A stretch of 64,000 nt of DNA from Tipula vernalis (taxonomy: Eukaryota; Arthropoda; Insecta; Diptera; Tipulidae), in contig OY282558.1 in assembly GCA_958295665.1 (NCBI GenBank), positions 46,190,389 to 46,254,388 of the forward strand, given 5' to 3'. The notes below the pieces were generated by a model that ran no database searches, was not told the DNA's origin, and worked only from the letters and a program-made list of their open reading frames with translations. Shown here one piece after another: positions 1 to 10,560 of the stretch (its first letter is position 1; each line of letters opens with the position of its first letter). A program made the position numbers and the translations under genes.

Positions 1-264
1 CCGTATTCACCAGATTTGGCTCCCAGCGATTACTATCTCTTCAGAAATCTGAAATAATTCCTTCGTGGGAAGCGTTTTTCGTCGAATGAAGAAGCTATTG
101 CAGCCGTGGAACAGTATTTTGCAGAGCTTATGGAAAATCATTACACAAGTGGTAAAAAATTATCGGCGGATTATTGGAATAAGTGTATTGAAGTTGAGGG
201 AGATTATATTGAATAAAAAAACTAATTCTTTCATTTTTGCTTTCAATACTTTTCAACCAACCTG
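1..264 (+). pseudogene. mariner transposase, 3' part with 3' terminal repeat (cut by window edge)
   Basis: Reading frame 1 from base 1 to the stop at 214-216 gives the C-terminal third of a mariner-family (Tc1/mariner) transposase. The YSPDLAPSDYYLF motif near the start carries the last aspartate of the D,D(34)D catalytic triad, and the frame ends with a typical ...CIEVEGDYIE tail. An in-frame TAA at 55-57 breaks the frame, so this copy is dead. After the stop, bases 240-264 read in reverse as GGTTGGTTGAAAAGTATTG, which resembles the terminal repeats of the element at 41920-42324. It is followed by a TA dinucleotide (265-266), the usual mariner target. The 5' part lies outside the window. Confidence 0.85.
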
Positions 265-267
265 TAT

Positions 268-830
268 GATTGGTTTTGATGTATTCAAACTTGATGCTTC
301 CTTCACTCATGTTTCTAGTATAAAATGATTACGCACATCAATGTGTTTAGTTCGTAATTGATACGACGATTTTTCGCTGAGTTGAATAGCTCCTTTACTG
401 TCACATTTGATGAAAGGAGTTTTGTCATTTTGTTTGAATTCTTTATTTGACAAGCTTTATAACCAAATCGCCACTATGTTGCATAAATACGTATCCTGTT
501 GTTAACCGCCTTTTCTATTGAATCAGTTGCCCACTCAGAAACACAATATCCTTGCAATTCCCTCCCAGCATTCTTCTGATAAATTAACTTATACTGAATG
601 ATTCTCTTCGGGTATCTCAATGTTGTTTACTGCGAGTCAATGTGCCACTCCAGGTGTTTGGTTAAATTTGCTTATGGAATTTACAATATATTGAATATCT
701 GGCCGTCAGCTGGGCTACAAATAAAATAGAACCCAAAGCTTCCTGATATGGAATCCTTTCCGTCTTCTTTCGAGACTCTTCGTTATTCGGGTATTAGTGT
801 TTTTACAGGATTCCTGTCTGCCATCCCAAA
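268..830 (-). pseudogene. Copia (Ty1) retrotransposon pol fragment, end of RT and RNase H
   Basis: Minus-strand translation, with frameshifts and stops, shows a Copia-type pol C-terminal region. The order is RIPYQEALGSILF (about 715-756), then a KSTTGYVFM-like stretch (TTGYVFMQ near 490), then CDSKGAIQLSEKSS and LRTKHIDVRNHFI (about 315-425), then EGSIKFEYIKTNH (about 268-305). These are family-typical RNase H motifs. The frame breaks where the mariner above begins, so the mariner inserted into this fragment. No LTRs were found. Confidence 0.75.
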
Positions 831-894
831 TCTATTCAAAATTTCGTGAATACAAGGTCTGAAGTATTTTGTAGATCACATAATTAGTTCCTAA

Positions 895-1390
895 TATAGA
901 ACCAATTGTTTCATGACCTGAAGAATTTTTCTATCATAAGGTTTAGATAGGATCAGAATTTAAAATAAAACATGGCCCAATGGCATCAGGATATATTTTG
1001 GAACACTACTTATACTAATGATTTTATGGTCGATACTATCAACTTAAAACTCAAAAATTAGATTTGAAAATTTTGGTTTTCCTTATACACTATAGCCAAC
1101 CTAGGCAATTTTCTCCACCTTCAGCACCAAATGGAACATACACATTTGACGATATATCTGAGACGTTAAGCCAATTCTAGAAATGTTCCTCATCTAAAAT
1201 ACATTAAATCGCATTTTGTAGAATTTTTTGGGCTATATCATTTGGGCTGGAGTTCGATTTCTTAAATAAAATATTTAAATTGTGTTGAAGTTATTATTTT
1301 TCGGATTCGGAAATTTAGCGATCTGAATGAATTATCTAAAAACCAAGACAATATAAGACATTTTCCTGGATGCCCGCAGAAATTTGAAAA
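895..1390 (-). repeat. Dispersed repeat, copy related to 40985-42560
   Basis: The stretch around 1190-1290 (ATTTGGGCTGGAGTTCGATT, then TTAAATAAAATATTTAAATT) matches, in reverse complement, the sequence at about 41080-41160. Flanking pieces such as TCAGCACCAAATGGAACA (about 1121-1138) match TGTTCCATTTGGGGCTGA and TGTTCCATTTGGTGCTG at 41.2 and 42.4 kb. No coding capacity was seen. It looks like an old, diverged transposon family of unknown class. Confidence 0.55.
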
Positions 1391-1692
1391 TCAGAACATG
1401 TCAGGAGAAACCAGGACGCCTGATCACCCCAACTCTACTCAGTGGTGCTCTCTACTCGTTGGTGGTCTACTCAGACTCTTACTAATTTTTCTCATAAGTT
1501 TTTTAAATTCATGAAATTACTATAAATTCTCAACTTCTTCTGATAAAATATTTACAATATTTAACCACAGAATATGGAATCGAACATACATAACCAACCA
1601 GGATACACTAGAAACTTCTTTTCTAAGCTGCAAGGTAAAAGTGGTTTTAATAATATGGGGTACACTTTGCAAATGAAGTTGTAACCAAAATT

Positions 1693-2004
1693 ATGTTTCA
1701 AAGTGAATACTCCAACTGTACACCAGATGATGATACCATGCCGGAATTGGACTGGAGCAACTACAAGAAGATTACCAAAGCAGTCTATTCCCTTGAGCCG
1801 CTTTCTAAATTAGTGGATGAGGATGATTCATCGATCCTAAATTGTGAAATAGACATCATTAAATCAAATGCTGTAGCATATTATACGAGATTCTGCGCAT
1901 ATAAAAAAATTAAATGGAGAACATACATTCAGAACAAAACTGTTAAAAGAAAACGATGTAGTAATATCACCGTCCGAAATGTTCCTATGCCAGTAAAACA
2001 TTAA
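1693..2004 (+). CDS. Uncharacterised 103-aa open frame, possibly transposon-derived
   Basis: An ATG-started frame of 103 codons has a balanced, protein-like composition: an acidic middle (LVDEDDSS), then a basic C-terminus (VKRKRCSNI). The other frame upstream also looks coding (GKSGFNNMGYTLQ, about 1636-1674) and would join after a one-base shift, which suggests a decayed longer protein. I do not recognise the family. It lies among transposon remains, so a dead element is more likely than a host gene. Confidence 0.3.
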   Translation: MFQSEYSNCTPDDDTMPELDWSNYKKITKAVYSLEPLSKLVDEDDSSILNCEIDIIKSNAVAYYTRFCAYKKIKWRTYIQNKTVKRKRCSNITVRNVPMPVKH

Positions 2005-3194
2005 CAAAACAACGAATTTTGGATAATTGAGAAGTTCCCTGAAATGGCTCTCAGAATTGTAAATAGTTTTGAGCAAGTATATAGAAAGCAATGTAGCACC
2101 GACACATGATGATCCATGTTTTGAACAAATAAAACAATTAATAAAATATTTTATACTAATTTACAAGAAAACATTCTAAATGGTTCATTTTTAAAGGTGA
2201 TTTCAAAAAACCCAAATTTTAAAATAGATCGGGCCCAACCAAGGCTTCAAAGAAAATGCTACTAAATAATCTAAGGATAGTTTCATATAGCATGAAATTT
2301 TTAAAACTACTTTAAAATGTTTATAATGCTTGAAATAGAGATTTAAAATTTAAATATATTTTTGAATTACCGAAATTTTCGACAAATTTCAAATGGATTT
2401 TATTTACACCGACTAAACTTACATAAAATGGAATTATTTTTCCCTACTTTCAAAAATGCCCAATCGCCAGAATACACTTTTGGAAAACATAATTCCCAAC
2501 TGCTACAATGCTGTCAAAATTGTTCAATTCCCTATTGCCAGGGAATAGCCAGAATAGGGCCAAGGAAGAAAATTAGGAAACTTTAATAACCTTGACAAAT
2601 AAAAGAAAAAAAAAATACGCAAATTAAAAAATGTTCGACCAAAATGTCTGAAATGTTCAGTTTCGGTTTATTGCATGAGGTAACATTCCTGGTTGATGAT
2701 AAATTAGTCGGAATTTACTTTTCAGTACAATAATGCTACCATAAATAAGAAGAGTCATTGCTACGAAATTACACGAAAATCTTGAATATAATTATTTGTC
2801 TCGGGTAGGGCAGGGTTTCGATTTAATTTTGCGGAGGTTTTATTAAAGTGGAAGATATTCTTGATCTAGCAAGACGAAAAAATTGGTAGCACGGTGGCAA
2901 GAAAACCGAGTGGGATAAGATTCTAAGTGATGTTAACAACAAATTTTTCAACCACATGGTATTTTGAACGTTTTCATGAATAGAGGGACGGGTGTTTTTA
3001 ATAACTATTATGATTACTATTTCGATGTATTTGTGATAAAAATTGAAATAATTAAATTATATTAATCTAAAAGCTTTAATTAAAAACTTAATCATTACAC
3101 ACAATGATTTTATTAAATTTATCAATAAATTCAAAAGCATTTCAATAGTTTACTGTTCTTTTAAAAAATTATTATTTTACCGCAAAATTTACTG
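2005..3194. other. Intergenic AT-rich DNA, nothing recognised
   Basis: No convincing coding, RNA or repeat signal was seen on either strand. Open frames here are short and of low-complexity composition. Confidence 0.5.
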
Positions 3195-4140
3195 TTGTTC
3201 GTCATGCATTACTTTAAAACTGCCGATTTACGTCCCAATTCTAAACAAGGAATACAATATAGCTGTGGAGAAAATATATCTGCTAAACAAAGTCTATTTG
3301 AATGTTCAAAGTGTAAAAAATGTTTTCATCCGCAGTGTAAAGGAATAATAGGTGGTCATACTAGGTCCAAGGCTAATAAATCCGCTTGGTACTGTTCTAC
3401 CGAATGTAACCCTTCTTCTAATACAACCCTTCAGAACCTTGCAGCTGATGTGAGTGATGTGAAAGGTGTAATGGTATCTCAGTTTTAGGAGCTAAAATAT
3501 CATAAGAATTTCTATCCTCACAGTTTGATGAAATGAAATCAAAATACGAGAAAGTGGTCAGTGACAATAGGTACTTGTACAGTCAGAGTTGGAGAAGTGC
3601 AAATTTATGTCTAAACAAAGCAGTGAACATGTTCAACAAATCGACTCTGCCGTGGATTATAAAAATCGGGGTTCTCGGTTGTGTTGAATCAACTAAGAAA
3701 GTTGAGTCAATATAATATTTTGAGCATAAAAACCAAAGCATTTTAGTGATGCTAATGTCAATCTATATCTAAACCGGAAATTTTTAAATTGCTGGTAAAA
3801 TTCAAGGATAGCAAAAGTAAATATCGATTACATGAGCCTAAGAAAAATAAGCCATTATTTGCAAATAAGTTTGGGTTCCAAGTTGAAGCAAACAAACAAA
3901 TTTTCATTTTCGTATCAATTCAACTTATACAGAGAAGTCCAACAATTAAAACAAGAGCTAAACTGTGTAAATTTATTTTTAAATCCAACATATTATTTCG
4001 TAAAACCCGAACGTTCAAGCTTTATCGAATTTCAGTTTACGTGAGAATTTTGATAAATTTATTTCTAATTTATATTGTTTTAATGATCTTCCGTCGATTA
4101 TGTTTTTATCTGAGATATGGATTTATGATTACGAATTAAA
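3195..4140 (+). pseudogene. CR1-like ORF1 remnant with PHD-type zinc finger
   Basis: The frame 3195-3488 contains a Cys/His pattern typical of a PHD finger (CSKCKKCFHPQCKGI, then WYCSTEC). Such fingers occur in ORF1 of CR1-type elements. After frameshifts, the frames at 3533-3715 and 3789-4140 continue with coiled-coil-like and basic segments, including LLVKFKDSKSKYRLHE-like text around 3790 that resembles ORF1 and baculovirus-type nucleic-acid-binding regions. Multiple stops show it is dead. Confidence 0.6.
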
Positions 4141-4550
4141 TTTTTACCAATATCCCTAACTATACGAATTTTGGGTGTCACAAAAATAACTATAGAGCGG
4201 GTGGTGCATGTATTTTTTATAATAGCAGACTTAATTGTTCTTGTGAATCAGTTTCATTAAATTGGTTATTATCGTTTATTTGTGTATATTGTTTGCAATT
4301 CGTTCCAGTTTTATTGTTTGCAATTCGTTTTCTGATTTTATTAAGAATATTAGAAAAAAGAAGGTTATTATTGTGGGAGGTTTTAATATTGATATTCTAA
4401 ATGTTCCTCCTTCGAGTGATAAATATATGTTTTTTGGGTCTTCTAATCACTCGTTAATTAATAAACCTACTAGAATAACAAACTATTCTTCTACGTAAAT
4501 ATTAAGCATTGTTTTATTCGTACTGATTATTATTGTAGTGTTTCTGCATC
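4081..4550 (+). pseudogene. CR1-like endonuclease domain, N-terminal part
   Basis: Shifting frames give LPSIMFLSEIWIYD (Glu motif region), GCHKNNYRAGGACIFY, KKVIIVGGFNIDILN (the GDFN box, with Gly for Asp) and SLINKPTRITN. These are in the order expected for an apurinic-type endonuclease of a CR1/L2-like element. The reading stops at the Penelope insertion point and resumes at 6873. Confidence 0.7.
4540..4550 (+). repeat. Target-site duplication of Penelope-like element, left copy
   Basis: GTTTCTGCATC is repeated exactly at 6873-6883. In the host CR1-like frame the duplicated bases encode a VSAS-like stretch that continues only on the right-hand side. Confidence 0.75.
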
Positions 4551-6872
4551 TTAAGAAAAACTACTTAAACTACATAAACTAATAACAGTTCAAAATATCG
4601 AACAAATACAGATAAATTATGAATTCTACCATAGAGTACATAATATGATGGACATCACTTTTAATAACCAGGAACAAATATTACTGGAGAAAAGAACTTA
4701 AATTGAATGTTGCTCCGCCCAACAATTCAACACAAAAAACACGACAACTATTCGATATTGAAAACGCAATAAGACAAACAAACGAACAACATCAGGATGA
4801 CATACGGACACTTATTGTAGTTGATATACGCAAAAACAAGCCAACTACAAACCAAAACATCCACAAAACCGAACGACAAACAGTGAAAGACATCAATGTT
4901 GAGTTATTAGAGAATGACGCTCTAATAACAAAAGCCGATAAAGGGAATACACTCGTTATAATGAAAACAAATGACTATAACTCGAAGATTGATGACTATA
5001 TCGAAAACAATAACATAGTTAAACTCCAAGAAGACCCAACAAACAAATATCACAAGACGATCAATAAATTGAAAACAGCTGTTCTATGTTGCCAACGGCA
5101 CCTAAAATCAGAGTACTACCAAAAATTCACAAACCAGAAATGACCATGAGACCAATTGTAGACTTCACAACCGCACCGGCGTAAAAAGTTGCTAAAGCAA
5201 TTAATTATTTTCTCGGCAAAAATATACAATTACAGAACGATCATTCAACCAGAAATAACATTGAACTAATCAACAAAATAGAATCAATAGATATACCACC
5301 TACAGCGAAACTGGCGTCATTCGACATAACCAACATGTATACAAACATATTAACTCAAGAGACAATTCAAATAACCAAGGAAATATTACAGAAAAACGGA
5401 ATCAGGAAAGAAAAAATTGACGAAATTATCACTCTAATCAAAGCAGTTACAGAACAAAACTATTTTCAACACAACAACAAATTCTATTCACAGACTGATG
5501 GACTTCCAATGGGGAATCCTCTATCAGGAACCTTAGCTAACATATATATGAATCACTTTGAAAATTAGCATATATTAACAGAATCGAACAACAAAAACCA
5601 AATAATTAGGTACTGGCACAGATTCGTGGACGATATTCTAATACTATTTAACGGCACAACGAGACAACTCAGCAATCTTCACAAGAACATAAACAACAAA
5701 CATCCGAACATAAAATTTACTCTAGAATCAGAGACGAACAAAGCCATTAATGTTTTAGACTTGACAATAACAAATGTTAACAACAAGCATACATTCAAAG
5801 TATACAGAAAAGCCACGCAAACGGATCACGCCATTGACAAATCATCTAACCACCACAGGACTACATATATGGAAGAACTCAAAATCATTAAACACATAGC
5901 AATAAAAAACGGTTATAACACGGACTTAATTGACAAAATGAACAATAGGTACATTTGGAAAAAACAACAGAATTTGATGACCACGTTAAGCAAGCAAAAC
6001 GAAGAAACAGATAAATACATCACCATAGAGTACAATAATAACATCAACAAGAATATAACGAAGGGTTTTAAAAAACACGGATACACAATGGCATTTAAAA
6101 CAAACAACAAATTAGGAAATCGACTCAAACAACGTAACATAAATACACAAATAGACATCGGAATCTATAAGAATACATGTAATAACTGCCCCAGTTATGG
6201 GGCCCAAGTTAGGTTTACAGAACATATAAAAGAAATCGGAAAAACAAAAATCGACTCGAAATATGCACAACACTTGACTACAGAAAAACATAATTACACT
6301 GACATCAACACAAACTTACAGGTATTACATAGAATACGTAAAGCGTTACTAATGAACAGATTAGAAGAACTGGAAATATACAAGGAACGATATAATCCAT
6401 TTTTACTAAACGAGAAAATTGGCCGCAACAAACTTTACGATCTCATTGTAAATCCGTAACTAATATCATTTTGCACATACACACCCACAAAAACCAGATG
6501 GTCAACAAATTCTCCTCTGTTTTTATCATAAAGCACACACCAGATGGTATATACTAAAAAGAAGGGCGTTACTACCCCTTTAAGATGAAAGCCAAAATAA
6601 GGGGGAAAGAACATTCAAAAGGCACGTAGGCACACAAAAAATAAAAATAGGGTATAAAACCAGTTTTTTAGCATAATTTTAGTTAATGTTTGTTAGAAAT
6701 TTGATAAAGGAGTAACATCCGAAACGATCGTAATTTAATTTACAAATAAAATAAATATCACGTTAAAGAAAGTGACATAACCGAAATATTGTGTTTTATT
6801 ATATAAAATTTTCTATTGGTGATATTAGTCCACGAGTAAACAACAAATATGTTAAGTTAAAAAAAAAAAAAA
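4551..6872 (+). mobile_element. Penelope-like retroelement (PLE) inserted in the CR1-like element
   Basis: The 2.3-kb insert is bounded by an 11-bp direct repeat. It encodes a Penelope-type reverse transcriptase with a GIY-YIG remnant and ends in an A-rich run (6859-6872). The 3' region carries CATCCGAAACGATCGTAA near 6717, resembling the conserved post-ORF sequence seen in Penelope elements. The endonuclease core is deleted and the RT frame has stops, so the copy is non-autonomous. Confidence 0.85.
4703..6459 (+). pseudogene. Penelope-like reverse transcriptase/GIY-YIG protein, broken
   Basis: RT motifs appear in order: KADKGNTLVIM (about 4930), LPKIHKP and RPIVDF (about 5115-5160), ASFDITNMYTNI (motif A, about 5310), GLPMGNPLSGTLANIYM (motif B, about 5502), RFVDDILILF (motif C, about 5621), then NVLDLTI. 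A frameshift near 5085, a TAA at about 5182 and a TAG at about 5567 break the frame. The C-terminus has GIYKNTCNNCPSYG followed directly by AQVRFTEHIKE. The usual FYIGQTGRSF-like core is missing, so the GIY-YIG nuclease is deleted in frame. It ends ...RNKLYDLIVNP with a stop at about 6457-6459. Confidence 0.85.
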
Positions 6873-6883
6873 GTTTCTGCATC
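6873..6883 (+). repeat. Target-site duplication of Penelope-like element, right copy
   Basis: Exact copy of GTTTCTGCATC (4540-4550), immediately after the A-rich end of the element. Confidence 0.75.
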
Positions 6884-7595
6884 CTTACATAAATTACTGT
6901 TGTCTGAACATCATTTAATCAATGTAGTGTTAAAAATAAATGGCACTGCTAGTGTCTTAAGGAAAAATGATGTGTCCTCTAATGCTCGTATGTTTGATAA
7001 TTTTGTGTTTTCTACTAAAATCTCTTCATTCTCATTTTGTCACGATTTCTTTTTATGAACAGAATCCTAAACTTAAACTGAAACCCTGGATCTCGTTCCA
7101 TTTCATAAATTTAATGGCTAAGAAGAAGAAAATTATTAGTAAGTGTAAGAAACATCCCACAAATAAAAGGTTTCAGAAATATTTTCTTAAACTATGCCAA
7201 AAAGTTGATGATAAAATACTTGGTGACAAATTCACATACTACCACAATAAATTTCAACACTGTGGTGAAGATAGTAAGAAGAATTTGTTAATCAAATTTT
7301 AGGTGATAGTGCTAATAATTATGTTGATAAAATTATATCTTGTGATTCAGTGATTCTTACGGATTGTAAATCTATAGCAGATGATCTTGGTTTTTATTTT
7401 TCTAATATTGTGTCTCACTTAAGAACAACAAATTGTTTGTTTAATAATATGTCTTGTCAAAATCATAGCGAAATCATCATCTCAGAAAAAAAAAATGCAA
7501 AATGGAAAAGGGAAAAGTGTGTTCGTGCTGTTTTTATTGATGTTAAGAGGGCATTTGACATGGTAGATCACAATTTACTTTTATTAAAACTTTAA
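6884..7595 (+). pseudogene. CR1-like element: endonuclease C-terminus, linker and start of RT
   Basis: Translation continues the endonuclease (SASLHKLLLSEHHLINVV), then the linker (KRFQKYFLKLCQKVDD; ADDLGFYFSNIVS) and RT motif A (VRAVFIDVKRAFDMVDHNLL, at about 7520-7580), with frameshifts at about 7060 and 7295. In CR1-type proteins the FIDVKRAFD aspartate is catalytic. The reading stops at about 7595, where a different retrotransposon begins. Confidence 0.7.
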
Positions 7596-7599
7596 GAAG

Positions 7600-10005
7600 A
7601 AGATTATCAACATGTCGTACCGTCGGCGCATTTATTAAAATATGTCAATTAAATGTTGAAGGATTAACGAAGGCGAAAGTTGAATATTTGCTGATGTTTT
7701 GCTTCTACAGGAAACCCATATGAAAAATGATCTTCAACTTTTGAATTGCGGATTAACAAATGAATTTTCGTGCATTGATTCTATTCATCATGAACATTAT
7801 GGAATTGCGATATTTATAAGAAGTGATTTATGTGACGATTGTTCCGTTTTATTAAAATCAAACATCAATAATATTGAAATTCTGGTTATCAAATTAAACG
7901 ACGTGAAAATTTTTAATGTTTATAAACCTCCTGGCTCTTCTTGGTCAACACCATTACCAGTATTTAATCATCCCGCAGTTTATATGGGCGATTTCAATAG
8001 TCATCATTGTCTGTGGGGTTACAACCAAGATGATTTGAATGGAGAATTTATACTTGATTGGGCAAATAGAAACCGTTTACACTTATTATTTGATGCTAAA
8101 GATAAATCAACATTTCATTCTGGTAGATGGAACAGAGGATATAACCCGGATCTATGTTTGTTTTGTTTCAACAGACGATTCGTTCAATGTCTTATCTGCT
8201 ATAAGAACTGAAAGTAATAAATTTCCAAGAAGTCAACATCGATGTGTTTTTCTAGAAGTCGAAATAAAAATTCCAATAATAAAATCATTGCCGAAACCGA
8301 GATGGAACTTTAAAAAAGGTAATTGGACAGAATTTGCCAAAACGATAGATTCGAACATCAGATGGATTCCTCCGGTTGTTGAAAATTATAATAGATTTGT
8401 GGGACTCCTAATATCTACGGCTAAACGATTTATTCCAAGAGGGTTTCGAAGAACATACATTCCAAATTGGTCAGATGAATGTGAAAGATTATGGTTGTTG
8501 TATAAGAGAACGAATCAATTAATGAATTAAATCAGGAACGTACTGCGTAATGGATAAATTTAGTTGAAACAATGGATTTTTCACGTTCAAGCAGAAAAAC
8601 ATGGGATTTACTAAAGAAAAGTGGTGATTCTAGTAATAAGAATGGTGTTAACATTACAACAGTACATCCGAAGGATGTTGCGTTAAGATTAGTCAAAAAT
8701 TCAAAATGTCGTATACCCAAAAATAAAATTCGAAACGTTAAAAATAAATGGAGAAGATCAAAGGAATTAATTACGGATTCTCCATTGGCTTCGTCAGTAT
8801 CTTTTGATGAAATTAATAGTGTACTAACATATCTAAAACCAAAAAAAGCTAGTGGAGTGGATGAGGTGTTTCAAGAATTTTTTATTAATTTATCAAAAAA
8901 CGCCCGTAATTGGTTGGCGAAATTTTATTCTGATTGTTATAATCGTGGCAAAATTCCTCCGATTTGGAATTTATCAAAAGTTCGTGCAATTTTAAAACCT
9001 GGAAAGGACAAATATCTACCTGAAAATTATAGACCAATATCTTTGTTGTGCATTTGTTATAAAATTTTCGAAAAAATTATTTATTACAGAATTTTTCCAA
9101 CACTTGATGAAAATATTCCAAATTATCAAGCCGGTTTTCGCCCAGGAAGAAATTGTTATGATCAAGTTTTGTCTTTGGTAAAAACTTTAAACATGATCTC
9201 TCCTTTGTTATCGAATCAAAAATTTGTTGTACATTTGGGAAATCAGAAAAGTAGAATTCGATGTGTGAATAATGGATTGCCTCAAGGTTCAGTTCTTGCT
9301 CCTGTTTTGTTCAATGTATGTACATCTGATTTGCCAGAAACAAAATCTAGAAAGTTTCTATACGCTGATGATTTGGCAATAGCTTACCAATTTCCATACA
9401 ATGACAGAACGGTGGTTGATGCAGAGCGTACTTTGACATTGGATTTGGATTTACTAAATGATTATTACAAGAATTGGCGACTGAAGGCGAATCCCAGCAA
9501 AACCGAAGTTGCATTTTTTCATTTATCAAATCAACATTCGAATACTTGTTTAAATGTTTACATGGATGGAATTTTAATCAAATTTATATTTCATATTTCT
9601 TTTAGAATTCATTGTTTAAAACTTGGACAAAAGATTAAATCAAGGGTGAACATTATCCCAAAACTATCTGGAACTCGCTGGGGTGCGAATGCTAAAACGT
9701 TACATATATCAGCAATTTCACTGGTGTATTCAACGGCCTAATATTGTTCACCTGTCTGGGAACATAGTGCCCATACAAGTCATGTAGATACAAAACTCAA
9801 TAGTTGCATGCGAATTATTTCGGGTACAATTAAAACAACACCATTACCATGGCTGCCGATATTGTCCAATATTGATCCACCTCACCTTACAAGACAGTTA
9901 CAATTATACAAAGAACATTTAAAAGTTACAAGAAATTTAAACTATCCTATTCATTTCGACATCGATGGAAGAATAGAAAATCGTTTGAAAGATTAATTCT
10001 TATAT
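7600..10005 (+). mobile_element. Second non-LTR retrotransposon, 5'-truncated, inside the CR1-like element
   Basis: This block encodes an endonuclease and RT unrelated in sequence to the flanking CR1-like pieces and begins without any ORF1, as expected of a 5'-truncated insertion. I could not find a clear target duplication. The RT of the surrounding element is not merely interrupted but lacks its middle, so deletion accompanied or followed insertion. The exact borders (±20 bp) are uncertain, and the clade (I/Jockey group or a relative) is unresolved. Confidence 0.6.
7643..9996 (+). pseudogene. Endonuclease-reverse transcriptase of the second non-LTR element
   Basis: Endonuclease: CQLNVEGLTKAK, LLLQETHM (catalytic Glu), VYMGDFNSHHCLWG, with a frameshift near 8165 and then the SQHRCVF region. 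A stop occurs at about 8530. RT (8572-9741): LPENYRPISLLCICYKIFEK, NYQAGFRPGRNCYDQV, NNGLPQGSVLAPVLF, FLYADDLAIAY and LKANPSKTEV. The segment between the FRPGRN box and the GNQKSR text is too short. RT motif A, with its catalytic FxDxxxAFD aspartate, is missing, while motifs B and C are intact. After a stop at about 9741 the thumb/C-terminal region continues to 9996. Confidence 0.75.
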
Positions 10006-10560
10006 GAATATACATCGTGAGATCTTGGTTTGATGATTGTTCCATGATTTTAAGTGAAAAAACTAAAATTATGTTTTTTGGATTAGCTGGCGATCCATAT
10101 TCTAGTTATGTTTGAGAGATTGTTTGCCATATGCGAAATTGTAATTTAGTGGATTGTATAGTAATCTTTGCATTTCAATTAAACCTGTTTATAATTTTAA
10201 GTATCTAGGAGACTGGACGCTTATTTAAATTGGAAAATTAATTTTTAGAAGATCAAAGAGCAATTAGATTTTCCTTTACGTGCCATGTATTTCCTGCATC
10301 AGTTTTGTCCAAGCGCAGTTTTATTAAATTTGTATCATACATGTGTTGAATCTATAGACTTTCCTATGGATTACGTTGTTGGGGTGGGGTTTATATGAAT
10401 ACATTGGAACCTTTAAACATTTTGCAAAAACACATTGTTCGTGTTATATTTTGTAAGAGTCATCGCGATCGTTATTGTCCAATTTTTGTGGGTTGTAAAA
10501 TTTCACTATTTTTCTATTTCACGAAATTCGTAATAATTACAGAAACTTCCTTGATCTGAT
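10006..10560 (+). pseudogene. CR1-like element: RT thumb and C-terminal remnant
   Basis: The text SWFDDCSMILSEKTKIMFFG (about 10023-10082), then a YKYLG-like box (about 10196), RAMYFLHQFCPSAVLL, LEPLNILQKHIVRVIFCKSH (about 10408-10465) and RYCPIFV matches the downstream part of a CR1-type RT. It resumes the element interrupted at 7595. Several frameshifts and stops are present. Confidence 0.65.

Larger units (their letters stand above)
3195..10560 (+). mobile_element. CR1-like non-LTR retrotransposon, degenerate and twice interrupted
   Basis: Pieces of one CR1/L2-like retrotransposon lie in order on the plus strand: ORF1 with a PHD-like finger (3195-4140), endonuclease (4081-4550), linker and early reverse transcriptase (6884-7595), and late reverse transcriptase (10006-10560). 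A Penelope-like element separates the second and third pieces, and another non-LTR element separates the third and fourth. Removing the Penelope insert restores a continuous endonuclease reading. The RT middle, with the YADD box, is missing between 7595 and 10006. The 5' end and 3' repeat tail were not identified. Confidence 0.7.

Noticed and set aside
225..262. Minus-strand SIESKNE text that seemed to extend the Copia protein
   Set aside because: The same bases read as a mariner terminal repeat next to a TA, so the resemblance to the Copia C-terminus is chance.
4551..4700. Hammerhead ribozyme in the Penelope-like element
   Set aside because: Such elements can carry one, but neither end of this copy shows the CTGATGAG...GAAA core.
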